Shown here piece by piece: positions 1 to 13,565 of a DNA stretch of 64,000 nucleotides. Position 1 is the stretch's first letter. Each line of letters opens with the position of its first letter. Source of the stretch: Trametes villosa. Taxonomy: Eukaryota; Basidiomycota; Agaricomycetes; Polyporales; Polyporaceae. The stretch covers positions 1,488,001-1,552,000 of the forward strand of contig PUDQ02000010.1 in the NCBI GenBank assembly GCA_002964805.2, written 5' to 3'. The notes beneath the pieces are model-generated. The model was not told the origin of the DNA, did not search any database, and saw only the letters and a program-made list of their open reading frames with translations. A program made the position numbers and the translations under genes.

Positions 1-2488
1 GTGACTGGTAGGCGCGGATCAACGTGCACGAGGCTGTATGCCTTACAGAAGACCCGTCGAGGAACACGGAGAGCGACTGTGATCTGCACTGGGTTCCTGG
101 GCCCCGCGTACGGTCTCACTCGCGCGCTCGCACATCAAGCTACCAACTGGAGTCGAAGCAGGCAGGAGTACGAAGCAGTTGGAAGGACCCAGGAACCGCC
201 CTCGGCGGATGCTGCGTAGTGCCGACGGGCTTCGAAGATGAGTCTTCCATGCCATACTAGTCGCCTTCCAAGCCCACGAGTCACACGTACGCTCGCCGTT
301 CTCGTCCTCGGCCCCACTGGACGCCGGATAACGCCATCGGGGCGGGACACAGAGGCACATCGACACCCAGAGACGGCGCGTGCGCGTGAGAGGTCTACGC
401 CGCCGACACGCACCTTGCGCGTGGACAAGATCGACCGGAAATCCTATAAGCACGACTGCATGGCAGGTTTTCAGCTTAATCTGGCGTCGACATCACGATC
501 AATGCAACTTACCGCCCCCTCGCTCCGAACAGTCACCTTGCCTAACGGAGAAGCCTTGCAGCAGGCACAGGCTAGAGCACATAGCGGCAAGCTCCGTTTG
601 CGCGATGGAAGCTGAATGTCGCACGACTGTCATTGCCCCCGAGCGTTCCATGATGCGTATAGCTGTGATGGTGAGAGCGTCTCCACCGGCCACGGTAGCC
701 ATGTCCATGCCTTCTGGAGGTCAGTATACGGAGAACTATGAAGTCAGGATATGAGGACGGACTTGGGACGATGAATAGTACTTTCAAGCACATGATGTCG
801 AAATCCTGAAACAGTCCACGAGTCAGGAGTGCACTATACGTAGTCGGCGTGCTAGATCGAACCTTTGCATCGTGTACAGCTCGTGGATGATACACGCTTC
901 TTAGATCGAGAATCTCTGCCTCGGACTTGGACAGCCCATACCTGATGAAGCATAGTTGCGCAGCCTGAGGCCGCCGGAGCAAGCATCTGTTCGAGACCGA
1001 AGACGATATGATAGCGGATGGGCTGAAACTATGAGCGGCCTGGATGGACGGTGCCACGCGAAGGTATTGCGCGCACGAAGCCACCGAGCAAAATAATGGC
1101 ACCTCCAGCAGACGCAGAGCACACGCCTACACACGCCATGCCTTCGGGATTCCTCGAGGTGAGTCCCAGCGAAAGCCATGCCGCCCAAAGCCATAACTGG
1201 GAGCTTTGAGCATGAAACCCGGCCAACAGGTACTGCTTGGGCGGGCCCTTGCGACAGGACGGACAGGGTCTCATGGATCGGGAGGATGTCGTTGTTGGAA
1301 CCAACTTCCGGCAAGCTGACTCTGACACTCTATAACGCCAAAGCCGAAGTATGCACCTTGCGAGATCCTGCTCTGCCCAGAGTAACAACTCTCCCTGGGT
1401 TACGATACTGAGGAAAACTGGTCGCTCACCGTTGCTCATCATTTCCGATGAGAGAGTCTCCCGGTAGGGGTTGCCATCTCTCTAGATCGCACCCAATCTT
1501 CTCAGTGCCGGTTACAGGAGATCAATGCTGGAATGAGGCATGAGTACGAGCGAAGTGTACGGTGAGCATACACAGAAGAAGCATGGGTGCGCCCGCCGCC
1601 AGGGACATGATGGTGTTGGTTGTCCGGTACTTACTTAAGCGCCTACTTTGCGACACCGTAGCGCCGACGGAAAATACCGGAATGCCTTGCAATAGGCTTG
1701 CGCAGTGCTTGCGCGGGCTCCTCGGGCTTGTATTCTTGCGAGGTCCACCCTGGTCCACCCTCTGTCTCTACTCGAGACACTCGCAAACTACAGAGCCGGG
1801 AACACTCCGTATCCCCCCCAAGGTCACGGCACCTCGCGGTCGTCTATTATGAGAAATCAAATTGAGTCGCATCAGTCGTTTGAAGGCAACCGATATATCC
1901 TGTGGCGATGTTCCAAGGGTGTGCGTATACGGACGCGTTTGTCAACCTTGCACAGGCCCCAGAAGGCTGCCTCCGCAACTTGCTGTCGGGAGTGAGAGAA
2001 GTAAGACCCTTTGAATTTCACTCTCTTCGGGGTCGTCATTCTGACTTGCGTGTCGACAGCAGTATCCGAGAAACATACACGGGGCGCACAATACCATCCC
2101 TCCACCAGGAAGCTAGGACCGGTGTTCTATGTGGATGGGCGCTGCGAAGCAGATGGCGGCATAGCCATCCGTGCGCGCCATCACCCCTGTGTCATGGTAA
2201 GAACGCCATGATGGCGCGAGCGCTGAGGGCTTCAGTACGAATGTCGGAGGTCATCCGACACCTTAGAGCGCGATCCATCAGTTGCATGCCTTGTCTTCTC
2301 TTCCTATGTGGGCGCCACCGGTTGTTCTAGCGGCTCTAGGCGGCGCTTTGGATACGCTCTCAATATCTAATCGCCGTACCTCCCGCTCCGGGTGCTTCTT
2401 TTTGAGCGCGGTTAAGTTGCTGGCGGACCGACTGCCAGAACTTTTCCTGTTCTCCCGATCTCCCTGAACCCCCGTACCCAGTGTAAGA
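1..2488. other. Intergenic, no supported gene
   Basis: I find no family I recognise in this left-edge stretch on either strand. Open frames up to about 176 codons exist, for example on the minus strand around 572-1102, but they show no domain, no plausible exon chain and no resemblance to other genes in the window. The right end is presumably the promoter of the DUF6534 gene that starts at 2489. A gene whose body lies outside the window could extend into the first bases, but nothing shows it. Confidence 0.5.
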
Positions 2489-4711
2489 ATGAGTGCCAGT
2501 ACCCTAGGACTTCTTGGACCGCTCCTCGCCGGAGGCGAACTCCCGACCTTGGACGCGACCTACGGCGCTGTTCTGCTCGGCACATTCTTCGGTCTCATGT
2601 AAGTGCACATCTCTCTCTCGTCTGCGTGCTGGCGCGAATTCCCCTTCAGATTGTACGGATTGGCTCTCCATCAAGCGTACAGGTACTACCGTCTGGATTT
2701 CGGAGACTCCGTATACACAAAATCATATGTGAGTCGCAAACTTGGTGGCACTGGGTGTGTTGTCTGACTGTCGCTTGGATCTTCACAGGTTGCGTTCCTC
2801 ATGTATGTGCTCTGAGAGAAGTACGCCGCCTTGATCTCTGATGCTCGTCAAGACTTCTGGACACGCTCCATGTGATCTTGTGCATGCATATGTGGTACGC
2901 CGCGCGCCGATTTTGAGCAGCTGTCTCTGTACTTACCGTGTGCTGAGTTACTTCTACCTGGTCAATCACTACTTCGACCCTGCTGTCCTCTTCACTCGGG
3001 TCTGGTAAGCAACGTTCTTCTTTAGTTTGGTTGTGTGGCGTCCTAATCTTCCCTGATAGGTCGATCGATGTACGGCGTCAATCCCTTCTCATTGAAGTCA
3101 GACACTCATCCGCCTTCTCCGTGTGCGTGAGTAGAACCTAGGTTTAGTGGCGGTATGTGATCTCAATCGCGCGATCTGGTCTCTATCTCACCCTATCGGC
3201 GAACAGGCCGTCGTTATTGTGTCTTGTCAATGGTGAGCATCGCACTTCCTCTGCGCTTCGGCTGCGCTTACCATCACGTACAGCTTCTATGCGCGCCGAG
3301 TGTGGCTTAGTACGGACCTCCCTCGGGCTGCGCCACACTATTGCGCACTGACTACTACCCGTTAGTTGGCCGCAAGTACAGGCTCTTAGTGGTCATCGCG
3401 GTACGTTTGTCCGCCCATATGTCCGGCGCTCACGACTGAACTGCAGCATAGGTCGTCATCTTCCTGGGTGAACTAGGTACTTGGGTTATACCTCGACGCG
3501 TGTACCGCTTGCTCATGCCAAAAATCCATCGCTATCCAGCATGCGCGACCTGTGAGTATCAGCTATTGTACTTTCTGAAACCCGGCTCATAGCTCCTTAG
3601 ATGCGACGGCGCAAGCGTGAGCACACACCAACGTGTCAGTACGACTGCTCTACTCACTTCGTGTTCCGTGTGATATAGGTCGCTGCTGCCCTATTACAGC
3701 GAGTTCCGCGAACTCACCGTAAGTATCGCGTGTACATATCCACTTCCATGCCAGAGTGTCTGACCAAGACCTCCCCAGTGGCTCTTCTCCGTCGCCTTCG
3801 CGTTCGTCGTCATCTCCGATATCATCCTGACGGCGGTGCTCATCGTTGTCCTGCACCGGAGTCGTACTGGAATTGCGAGGTACGCTGTCCCAGTTTTCAG
3901 AGGACTCCGACTGCGACGAGGACTCATCCGAACTCCACAGGACGGACTCCATGCTCGACGTTCTGATAGCTTATACAATATCTACTGGTATGTGAACCTT
4001 CCCTCGCTACCGCTTTCCATGTCTCACTGTCGAACGTATAGGACTGCTCACCGAGTACGTTGGTCTGCGCATTCCTTGCGGCATGCGGGGCGCTAACTGA
4101 TTCCGACTACTTCGCAGCATCTTCAGCGGTCTTTCCTTCATCTTCGTGCGTACCTCGTACTGCATATTACGTCGAAAACACTCAACTGATTCCGCGATCT
4201 AGCCTCTCGTATACCTCAACAAGAACAGCATGGTATACATCGCGTTGGACATCGTCGTCACAAAACGTGAGTTGCTCTGCGCTCGGATATATTACACGCG
4301 CTAACGTGCTCGTCGGGTAGTCTATGTCAATTCGGTAATTGGCACGTACGTATCCTGTATAGCTTCCATGCGATGGACGCTTACCTCGAGTCGTAGTCTC
4401 AACTTTCGGAGGACGCTGGCAGCATACGGGTCCGCGACCATCCCTCTGGATATCGCGCTCAGCGACCTCCCGCGCTCAGGAAGTGCTCGGGTGTCGGATG
4501 CGCGATTCGCAGCGGCCTCGTCGGTGCGTTGCTACTCCGCACTTACTATCTGTGCATGTGTCCTGACGCGAGCGATGTATGATCTGCACAGTCGTCTGCG
4601 GGGAGCGTCCAGAGCATCGTCGAGGTCAAGCTTCCGCAAGCCCTCGGGCAGGCTCCCGCTATTGCGACGATGGACGTGTCGCATCCACCTGGATCTGACC
4701 TGAACGTCTGA
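2489..4711 (+). CDS. DUF6534 multi-pass membrane protein
   Basis: A fungal integral membrane protein of unknown function, predicted to have about seven membrane segments. The ATG at 2489 opens an exon reading MSASTLGLLGPLL and ending TFFGL, followed by ILYGLALHQAYRYYR, LLDTLHVILCMHM and YFYLVNHYFDP, the usual order for this family. Later exons give FYARRVWL, a membrane segment with HRSRTGIAR, TDSMLDVLIAYTISTG, VYVNSVIG and the C-terminal LNFRRTLAAYG. The last exon ends PPGSDLNV before TGA at 4709-4711. There are at least a dozen introns, and exon 4042-4054 is only 13 bases. The segment around 3061-3160, after VLFTRVWS, reads less well than in the paralogues, so the splicing there is uncertain or the gene has drifted. 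Family assignment is firm and function unknown. Confidence 0.82.
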
Positions 4712-5873
4712 GCTCAGTGGTGCCGCCTGGCTCGAGCGTGCCCGTTCATGATATCACGACTCGCGTCCGGTTGTCCATGTATGACTAGCAGGCAGGTTGG
4801 CTGAGGAGACGGTGTTCGGTGTTCTGTCCTATGTACTAGAGATTCGGTTATACCCTGGCACGATTATACACGCTGCATGACTCTATGCGTCTACCATGAG
4901 ATTCGCGCCTTCGCAAGGTGGCCGCTGCTAGTACGGCATCGGAGACTTCACTTTGCCTTGTTCACTCGTCTTCGTCGGGGCGGTATCTCACAGGAGAGCT
5001 AAGGGCAGGTAGGGCACTGTCTCAAATCATCGGTCCGAGTCGGAGGTCCTAGGCTGAGTTCCAGGAAGCACGGGGCGCGCATGCGCGATGCGGAAATGCA
5101 AGCGCGGGCTACGTCCCCTGGAGGCCGGCTGGCAGTGTAGCACCCTCCGCGTTGACAGCTGGGCGCAAGATACATCACTACCCCTAATGTTGCCATGAGA
5201 CTCCGAGATCCTATGAAGAGAGCGAGGTCACCAGGTCCGAATGGTCAGACCATCCGGCGCCATGTTCTTGATACCCGACTGGGCACGACAGCGCCGGAGG
5301 ATAGAAGCAACCTGCGGCGGGTAATAACTCTCATGGACCCACAATCGATGAGAGCATGCTCGGGAGACGTACCCGCAAGTCCGACACAGCCGACTCGTGC
5401 GATACGCCCACCACCGAAAGCAGAACACCCGGTTGCATCACCTCGGGAGGGTCCATGAGGCGGCCATATGATCGTGGTGCTCGCATCGTGCGCTGAACGC
5501 GGACCTTGCGTGTATCCAGGCGCTTCGCCCACCAGTTGCTTCCCTGTCGTCCCGCTGTTCTGGCTGTGCTTAAGACACCGCGAAAGGGCCGACGCGCGGA
5601 GCGCGACGTCTAGAGATATGATATGACATCCCTCGCGCTTCCATTGCTGGAGCGAAACCGGCGGACTCGGTGGTGGCGGCGGTGTCGGATTGCGGCGGTG
5701 CTAACGGCAAGCGTTACATTTCGAGCTTACGGCGGGGCGCAAGCCGGGATGTGGGTGAAAACGATTAGATGATCTAGCTTCTGGGCATGAGTACACATTC
5801 GGAAGACACAGCTCTCGGGACAGAAATGAACACATAGGTAGTAGTGCCGCTCTTTGCACTCTGAGTTCCGGCT
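4712..5873. other. Convergent intergenic region
   Basis: This lies between the 3' ends of two DUF6534 genes that face each other. Only short overlapping open frames are present, and no exon chain or repeat stands out. It presumably holds the two 3' untranslated regions. Confidence 0.5.
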
Positions 5874-8162
5874 TCAGATCGGTTTGCTAATGAGCGCGTC
5901 GCCGCCGCAAGGCCGCTTGTCGCTGTCTGAGATGCTGTTCCAATCGCTGCCGTAGTCGCGCGTAGGGTGGCCGTCGCGGAAGGTCTCCGTGGTGACTCTC
6001 ACATCGATCATCGTCTGCAACGGCGGGCGCATCTGCAGGGTACGAGCCGTTTTGTCAGCGCTCAGAAGTTCTCGTCGACGCTAGCGGTACCCATAACACA
6101 CCATGGACACATGCGGACTATGGATGGGGATGGTGCGGGTGTCGTCGGGGTCGGCGACCTTCATTCCGAGCGAGCCTGTCTCGAAACCTTCCATGCCCTT
6201 GTCCAGGATGGACCGACGGGAGTTCAGTCTGCGTACGGTAACATTAGGTGCAGTGGTAGACGGAAAGGCCGAAGACGGAACGTACACGGCCAGCAGAGAG
6301 TTCGCATACACTGGGTTGCGAGCATGGCTTCAGCGTCCGGTTATCACGAACCATGATGAAAGTAAGAAATCTCTCACTCTTAGAAGCGATAATGTACACG
6401 CCGGCATATACGAGGTTATGCGGCATGGTGATAGCCTGGTGCGTAGTCAGAAACACCGTGACGCTGGGCTACTCGTATCTACTCACGGTGACTGCTGCGA
6501 CTAACGTGACCAGGCTGCCGAACGGACAAGTCAGACGGCCTCTCGGATTGAAGCTTGAAGCGTAGTTTGGCACATACCTAGTAGAGAGACCTATAACGCG
6601 CGAGCATAAATGGACGCAGCATTGGGGAGTTGAGCACTTGGACGCACCAGTATTGATTACATATATCATTAGGACGTCGACGAGTGAATCCGTCCTAGTC
6701 GAAATACCTCAGCGGGGCAACGCCGACGCCAGAGGCAAACCACCGTACCTCTTGAATCCCGTACGACTGCGTCTTAGGTAGAGAATGGGCGCGACAGTAA
6801 CGAATATGTCGACCAAGACTGCCACGCCAGGAGCAGAGCATATCAACCACTGAAGTGTCCGCAGAATCAGTACAACGGCACAGAATTGGGTGAGCGCACG
6901 ACGTACGGCATAGCGCTCGTATTCTTCAAATGCAGGGAGACGAAACCTTTGGAGGCGGGTAAGCATAGCCGCGTCAATCGCCCGAGAAGAAGGACTCGTA
7001 CGCTTGAACTGTGGCCCCTGTGCGATATCACTAGGTTAGCCCGGAACACACCAAATTTTCCACGTATCTATACTTACCGATACACATTCCTGAGTACGTG
7101 GTCAAGGTTGAGAATTGAGTCGAACGATCCTGGCACGCGGTATGGTGCTTACCTAGTTCCGTCAACAAAAATATCGACTTGACAAAATGTTAGTAGAAAG
7201 CAGACGCGAGCTAAGGGCGACGCACGACCACAATTAAAGGCCACAACTGCCTCCCACTCACTACAAAACGGGAGTATGAACTCTGGGATCAGATGGCGTT
7301 GAATCTTCTCATAATTTCAAACTTACGTAGGAAGAGACGCCGTGCGTAGAAGCTACAGACGTCGATCAGCGAGCGTAGTATTGCTATCAAGGGACGAGAC
7401 TTACGAATGGGCCAAAGCGATGATGCAGCCCTAAAAGTAGGATCATTGGGAATCAATGGAAAACTAGCCAGGTATCTTCAAATGCGGCACGAACCGTCTC
7501 GACGATGATCAACTATTCGATATGGTCAGTGAATACTACGATGCGGCGTGGGGGACACGCCTTACTCGTATAGACCTATGACAGCACTTCAGTCAGCTCA
7601 ATGAAATCCCGTTGGCCTGAAGGCAACTCGCCATACACCCTCAAGAAGCCGTGTAGGGATGAAGAAATTGTTGATTAGGTAGAAGTAACTGGCGCAGCTG
7701 TCAGTAAGCAGACACACACAGGACAGTAAACCGACTCACCAGATGTGTATGCTTAAGACGGTATGGAATATGTCGAGGGAGCTAGAGAGGAGGCGCCGTG
7801 AGATAGAGAGAGAGCATCGGAGATGTAAACTCCAAATTCTCACAGCAAAGCAGCGACCTATCGAAATCACGGTCAACGCGCCTCTGATATTTGAGGGCAG
7901 CGGGGCTCACAAATGCCTTCAGTCGCCAACAGTCAGTAGGATACAGCCGAAAGTACCGGTACGTCTGGTGAGTGGTGAGCCCAAATAACCTGTCATTCCG
8001 TCGTCAAATGCGTATACTTCGTGACGCCATATTACTCACATGCACCCAAAGCAGCTGCAGATGAGAATGACGCCAAGTTGGCTATCCAGCGAGGGCACTT
8101 GCTGAGGCGACGGAGCGAGAGCGTCGAGAGCGTCGGCAGTTGCTGTCGGTAGTGCTGCCATA
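5874..8162 (-). CDS. DUF6534 multi-pass membrane protein
   Basis: Second DUF6534 protein of unknown function, a predicted multi-pass membrane protein. The first exon, from the ATG at 8160-8162, reads MAALPTATADALDALAPS and ends LICSCFGC. Then come TYRYFRLYPTDCWRLKAF, LDIFHTVLSIHI, YFYLINNFFIPTRLLEGVW, FYARRLFL, a long exon with VAVLVDIFVTVAPILYLRRS, TDSLVDVLMIYVINTG, AITMPHNLVYAGVYIIASK and VYANSLLA. The LNSRRSILDKGMEGF exon follows, and the last exon reads MRPPLQTMIDV through DALISKPI to TGA at 5874-5876. Exon 6578-6590 is 13 bases. All recognised exons stay in frame, so the gene looks intact. Several short exons in the 7050-7550 stretch are placed only roughly. Confidence 0.8.
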
Positions 8163-9012
8163 ATTACTCCCGGAGAGCGAGCTGGGCGAATGGTCTTCAA
8201 TCGAACTACAGCGGTATATGTACCAAAGATCATGGAGAATCATGTTCGCCATGATGCAAGGCCTGTGCACTCCTCGGGCGATGATTTGGCGATGGGCTAC
8301 AGATTGCGCCGACAACATCAGGGCGCCTGCTACTGAGTGGGCGTGTCAGAAGAGAAGCTTTGTGATAGTGGTGGGACTGACCCAGCGGACCGCGCTCAAC
8401 GTGAGCGTACTTCGTAGGTAGGCGCCGCGGGTTTGCAGTGCTTCTGGGAAGTTTACATCAGTGCGGGCGCCGTCCAGAGCGACGCCGTGTTCTCATGCTC
8501 CGTCTGTCCCTCATGGCATCCATCTCGTGGCCTTCTGAGAAAAGTTGAGTTTACGGATGTGATTTTAACACTATAAACCGGGGGTACAAGCGATGTCGAT
8601 CGTTATACACCAACTTGAGTGCGCGGTCGCCGCTGTTTGAAGATTGAACGCACCTAGGAGTACTGCTTGAGCTTCGGCAGGTAGACTCTGGAGGCGTCCG
8701 AAGGCAGAGAGTCCCGGTAATATACAGAAGACCATTTTCAAGTTCCTGAAAGGAGTGCGCAGCGGGTACAGCTGGAAGTGCAGATGGGGGTTGCAGTGGG
8801 GCCCGCAAGCGCCTTTTCGCTTGCCTAGTGGCCGCGCAGGGCGCTTCGCTGACCGCCTCACGAGCAGGAGTCTAGCGCCCACGTCCGAATACTGAGAAGA
8901 ATTCTCTTACCACTGGAGAGACGTTTAACAATGTATAAGAAGGTGGATTCGGGAATAGAGTGTCATACAGAAGGCATACCGAGCGAGACGATCTCATTAT
9001 AAAAGCAAAACA
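8163..9012. other. Intergenic, no supported gene
   Basis: This is upstream of the minus-strand DUF6534 gene and downstream of the MFS gene. Minus-strand open frames at 8551-8882 show no recognisable domain. I see no repeat or RNA gene. Confidence 0.5.
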
Positions 9013-11224
9013 CTATGCCATACTCGCGCGCCCCAAACCATTCAATGCAACCTGCGAGTCTGCACTCTTCATCACAATCGGCTCCCCAGAGTCACATTCC
9101 GCCCCACTGCCCTGGCCCAGCTCCACCTGGTCGAGCGCACATTGAGGCTTCTCTTCAAGCGCGTACGCGTCGTCAGTGTGCTTCTGCATCGGCACCTCGC
9201 TGAGGAAGAGCACCGTCGTGGTGCCCGCGGCGGTGAAGCCGAGCATCGCGAACCAGACCTTCGACATGCTCGCAGCGAACGCGTATTGCACCTCCGCGCG
9301 GAGCGCCGGATCGAGCGTCGGGATGAGCGGGATTGCGGCGTATGCTATCTCGATGCCTTCCGGGAATTGCGCGACGAACGCGGGTGGGAGGCGCTTCTTC
9401 AGTTCGTTCTGGAGGATGGTCGCGGAGATCGCGATACCCCATGTCTATGGGCGAATGAAAGAAGAGTATGAATACAGTGCATCAATCCGAGTGAACAGCA
9501 TGCGCATCTAATGATTAACGTAAGAAATCAGCGTACCTGCGCGAATGTCCTGCAGAAGTTATAGCACGCGAGTGCCGGCGCAACTCTTGTGACAGGAACA
9601 GGTGCGAGGATCGGGAACACCGTGCTTGCCCACTGCGTACTTTGTCAGGTTTCCCATAGCGCGCTGACATCGTTCGAGGGCAACTCACAATCATTCCGAA
9701 CCCAGCAGCTGCGATAATCTGGAAGCCGACCCATTGGCCAGCCGGCGCATCCGCCTTGAGCAGCGTAAGCAGACCCACGCCGATGAGGGTCAGCGCCCAG
9801 CCGATGTAGTTCGCCGGGAGGTACTTGTTCGACCCCTTGACCAGTATACCGCAGATGATGGAGAACGGAGAAGCGATGAGGGTCGTCGCGAGCGCGTGCA
9901 CGCTCGAGTGGATGGGCGTATCGAGCTTGCATGCTTGGAAGTACACTGGGAGGTAGTCTACGGGAATAACGGTGTTCCGTGAGCGTGCTGGGGCGTATAG
10001 AAGGAGAGTGTAGACGTACAGATGATGGATATGCTGACGATCCCATGGAAGAACGTCGCGACAAAGCTGTTTATAACTGGTCAGCGGGACACGCGGACTG
10101 AGGAGGGACCAGGAGCGCTGTGCTTACCCGGCTAAACTAGTGCGGTTGGCCAGAACGTCGAGCGGGAATGTCGGTTCGAAAGGAACCGTCCTCTCGTACA
10201 CGAGGAAGATCACAAGAAGTACAGCACCGAAGATGAGGGGCCCGAGGACGTGCCCAGAATCCCACGGGAAACGGATGCCACCCCAGGTGACCGCGATGAG
10301 TACGAGCGTTGTTCCAGCAATGATCAAGGCGTTGCCTCTGCGCACATTCCGGTTAGTACACTGGGTGAGCTATATCTTAGAGAATACAATCGCGGAGACG
10401 TACAGCCAGTCAATACGGGCGAGCTTGGTACATAAGCTGCCCGTTGGAGTGCGAACCCGTAGGAAAAGGGCTACAAGGAAGAAGGCGAGACCAGCTAGGG
10501 GCAAGTTGAGGTCTGTAGGTGGAAGGAGACGTTAGCGTGGACGAAACGGCCGCTTTACGACGATAGTACCTACAGAAAAGCCAACGCCACGAAGCCTTCT
10601 CCGCTAAGGAGCCGCCCTAAGGAGGCCTCAGAATGCACGTCACGCACAGATCGATAATGATATGTAATGAATACGTACAATGATTGGACCGATCGCAGCA
10701 GCGAGAGCCCAAGTCATGATGAGGAAGCCTTGGTAAATGCCACGTTCTGCTAGCGGAACCAGGTCGGAGACGACGATGAGAGCAAGGTTGATGATGCCGC
10801 CACCTCCGATACCCTGCACGGCTGTAACGCATGCGCCCGTAAGCCCTCGACCCGACTAGCATCGAAGACATTGCTGACCTCTTGCACTAATAAGCCAATT
10901 CATGTTTTGCGCCGACCCAGACAACGCGCTCCCCAGGAAAAAGAAGAAGACGCAGGCGAGAAGCACCGGTTTCCGCCCCAAGATGTCGGCGAGACGGCCT
11001 GTCGCGGGGATGACCGCCGCCGCTGCAAGTCCATATGCTGCTCCGACCCAGACGAACTTGTCGCCACCATGCAACTCGTCGGTGATGGTCGGAAGAGCGG
11101 TAGAGACGCCGGCGAGGTCGAGGGCGCTTAGAAAGTTGCAGACGACGACTGCGGTGAAGGACAGCCAGAAGTTGCGCCCCTTACCCTTCTTGATAGGAGG
11201 GGTGCTACGAGCGACGTTGGACAT
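9013..11224 (-). CDS. MFS drug-type transporter (DHA14-like)
   Basis: Major facilitator superfamily exporter of the 14-helix drug:H+ antiporter type, plasma membrane or vacuole, substrate unknown. Exon 1 from the ATG at 11222-11224 carries the first helices, with FLSALDLAGVSTALPTI and the motif-A loop GRLADILGRKPVLL. Next come AVQGIGGGGIINLALIVVSD and the motif-C-like AAAIGPII/GGSLAE, then WRWLFYLNLP. Later exons include ALIIAGTTLVLIAVTWGGI, YLPVYFQA, NYIGWALTLIGVG, STVFPILAPVPVTR and TWGIAISATILQNELKKR. The cytoplasmic tail ends GLGRASMA before TAG at 9013-9015. Roughly nine or ten exons stay in frame and the length is about 560 residues, typical of the family. It is more diverged from the two other MFS genes here than they are from each other. 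Confidence 0.88.
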
Positions 11225-12116
11225 GGCGGGGGCGGCGGCGGCGGCGCAGGGCTAATGTCGCGGTCGGCGGCGAAGAGGGAGAAGCGGAGGAGTGCCGGAA
11301 ACGGCAGAGCCAAGGGGGCGAGCCAAGGAGATGTGCACGGGTGGGAAATGAGAAAAACGCGGGAGTGAATAGAATCATCTGCTTACAGGCAGCTGGAAGG
11401 AGGATAGGTCCCGCCGTTGTTATGTCTGGTCTACAAGACCGCGAAGGCGGGCGCTCCGGACCAACGGGGTAGGGTGGAAAGAAAAATGGTGATAGAACGT
11501 CTCGCAGTATTGCTGGACGGAAGGACGACGCGGTTGCACATCGCGGCGGTCGACATGCGGTCTTGACATCAATCCGTGGCGTAGATCACGTCTGTAAAGC
11601 TGCGAATGGTCCCCCTCCACTGGATTTGAGCAGACGTCGGAACCCTTCTCGTTGCGGTGGGGGGTCGGATCTTGACCACTGGGTCGGAGTCTGGGCCGTT
11701 CACATGTGGGCGCTGAAGGGGAGCTTCTATCACAAGTGTTCGTGAATGGGCGGGCGCAAGATGTGAGTAGATAGAAGCAACGCATGCGCGTGTGAGTAGT
11801 CGACGGCGTTGGCCTGAGGTCCTACTTCGCGTAAATGCGACAATCAAAATCAACAACGTGACAGCAAATACGCCGAAATTGTGGACTCACAGTCGGCGCT
11901 CGCCACCACGTGAAAACTTGCTGCCATACCTCTGGTGTACTCACATAGGACAGCAGTCTGCGAGCGGGCACCACTGAGACAACGTCTTGCGAAGAAACGC
12001 ATCTTTCGCACCAACAACTTCCGACATGAACTCGTGTTGACCCTAGACCCTAATCATCCAAATTACCGCCCGTGTCCCCTCAAACCTTGTGAAGCGCCGT
12101 TGTGGGCGCATGGGAA
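11225..12116. other. Intergenic, no supported gene
   Basis: Holds the promoter side of the MFS gene and the 3' side of the hydrolase gene. Open frames on both strands between 11420 and 11860 are mutually overlapping and show no domain. No repeat is noticed. Confidence 0.5.
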
Positions 12117-13565
12117 TCATAGGCTAGCACGCGGCGGACCACCTCCTGACAGAGCCTGGACGATGGCTTCTGCGAGTCCATCAGGGTTCTCCTGCACCAC
12201 CTGCATGTGAACGTAATCGTATCAGCTTTCCAGTCGCGCCCGAAAAGAACCGAGTCTTGTGCGGGTGATCTGCGCGCGCACAAGACGCAGATGAGGGGAC
12301 GAGAAGATGGGGGAGGGCTCTCACAAAATGGCCCGCGTTTGCCACGCGCTGCAATGACGCGATCTTCCGCACGCACATCACAGAGTCGTGGGCGAGCTGC
12401 GGCCTGCAGAAGTGCATGTAATATGTGCGATCAGTCGACAGTATATGCGCGACGAGATGAGTCGGCAGGGGCGAGTGCACGTACAGGAAGTCTTCGCGGC
12501 TTCCTAGGATCCAGTGCACGGGCACCGCGGGGTCGATTCCAGACAGGAGGCTGTCCACTGCGCGGAAGCATTGTTCATAGTTCACGTACGCTGCGCTCTC
12601 GTGGACCTTGGTGCAGCATAGCGCCACGCCTCCCGCGATGTCATCTAACCCATGACGCTATGTGATCCACTCGTGAGCAAGGTCGCTCTGGAAAGGAATA
12701 CATTTTGTGCAGCTCGTACCACGTATAGTTCGCGCACGCGGGCGTCCCACATCGCCCACGGGAGACGTGACCCTAGGTACGCTCGCGCTTCTTCGCGGCT
12801 GCGCCACTTATCCCGACGTTTGAGAGTTGCGCTTGCGGTGTCCTTCAGGAAGTCGTCGTCGTCGGGATACGCCTGGTAGGCCTCGTAGCTCGCAAGTGCT
12901 GGCTCGATCACGATAATCTGCTCATAGGGCACTGCAGGCAGCTCGTCCCAGATCGCAGACAGTATTCTATCAGAGGTTTAGTAGGACGTGCGGACGGTGA
13001 GAAGGATGTGGAGGCTTACACAGCAGTGACGCCTAAGGAATGACCTATTCCGACGAGTGTGTGGCCCTCAAACGCACCTGTCGCCACGAAATGCTTGAAT
13101 GCGGCGGTGTATTCATCTACGGCTATAGTAAAATAACCGTCAATACATACACCGACAGACGCGATCAACTAGAACGAACGTAATCCCGTCTGAAGGACCT
13201 CCAGAACTTGGCGGTTCAGCCGGGCGGACGCGCCGTGGCTCTGCATGTCGAAAGTCCATGCCTCCCGGATGTGCAGGTGACCATCCGCGCGGGCAGTCGT
13301 GGCGGCGAAAATACACTCCAAGGAAGGCTCCCACACCTCCTTGTCTGTCATAGACGATCGGACCACGGGTAAGACAGCAGTACGGCAAGGTAGAATTGGC
13401 TGTACACGTACGCGATCCGGAGCCGTGGAAAAAGACAAGGGTGAGCCCGTGTGCGTTCAGCGCGTTTCCCTGTGGGTTCACGGGCAGATAGCGTTTGGCG
13501 ACGAAATGCAGGGTGCGCTGTAGCTTGCTCGAGAACACAAATGTGGTTACTGTGTTTGTCTGCAT
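12117..13565 (-). CDS. Alpha/beta hydrolase, LPX1-like
   Basis: Serine hydrolase resembling yeast Lpx1, a peroxisomal lipase-like protein; the substrate here is unknown. The ATG at 13563-13565 opens MQTNTVTTFVFSSKLQRT, followed by the oxyanion-hole region LTLVFFHGSGS. Further on come IREAWTFDMQSHGASA, the nucleophile elbow GIGHSLG with the serine, YEQIIVIEPAL, and a lid-like helical stretch with KRRDKWRSREEARAYL. The C-terminal half has VPVHWILGSREDFLY, where the catalytic acid may lie, and NAGHF with the histidine. The last exon ends GGPPRASL before TGA at 12117-12119. The order FHGSG, HG(A/D)S, GHS(L/F)G, IEP matches the gene at 49988-52113, so these are paralogues. The exon join near 12630-12720 is uncertain. 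The C-terminus is not an obvious PTS1 signal. Confidence 0.8.

Noticed and set aside
12117..13565. PTS1 signal at the end of the first LPX1-like protein
   Set aside because: The terminal residues ASL do not fit the usual small-basic-leucine pattern, unlike the -HKL end of the paralogue.
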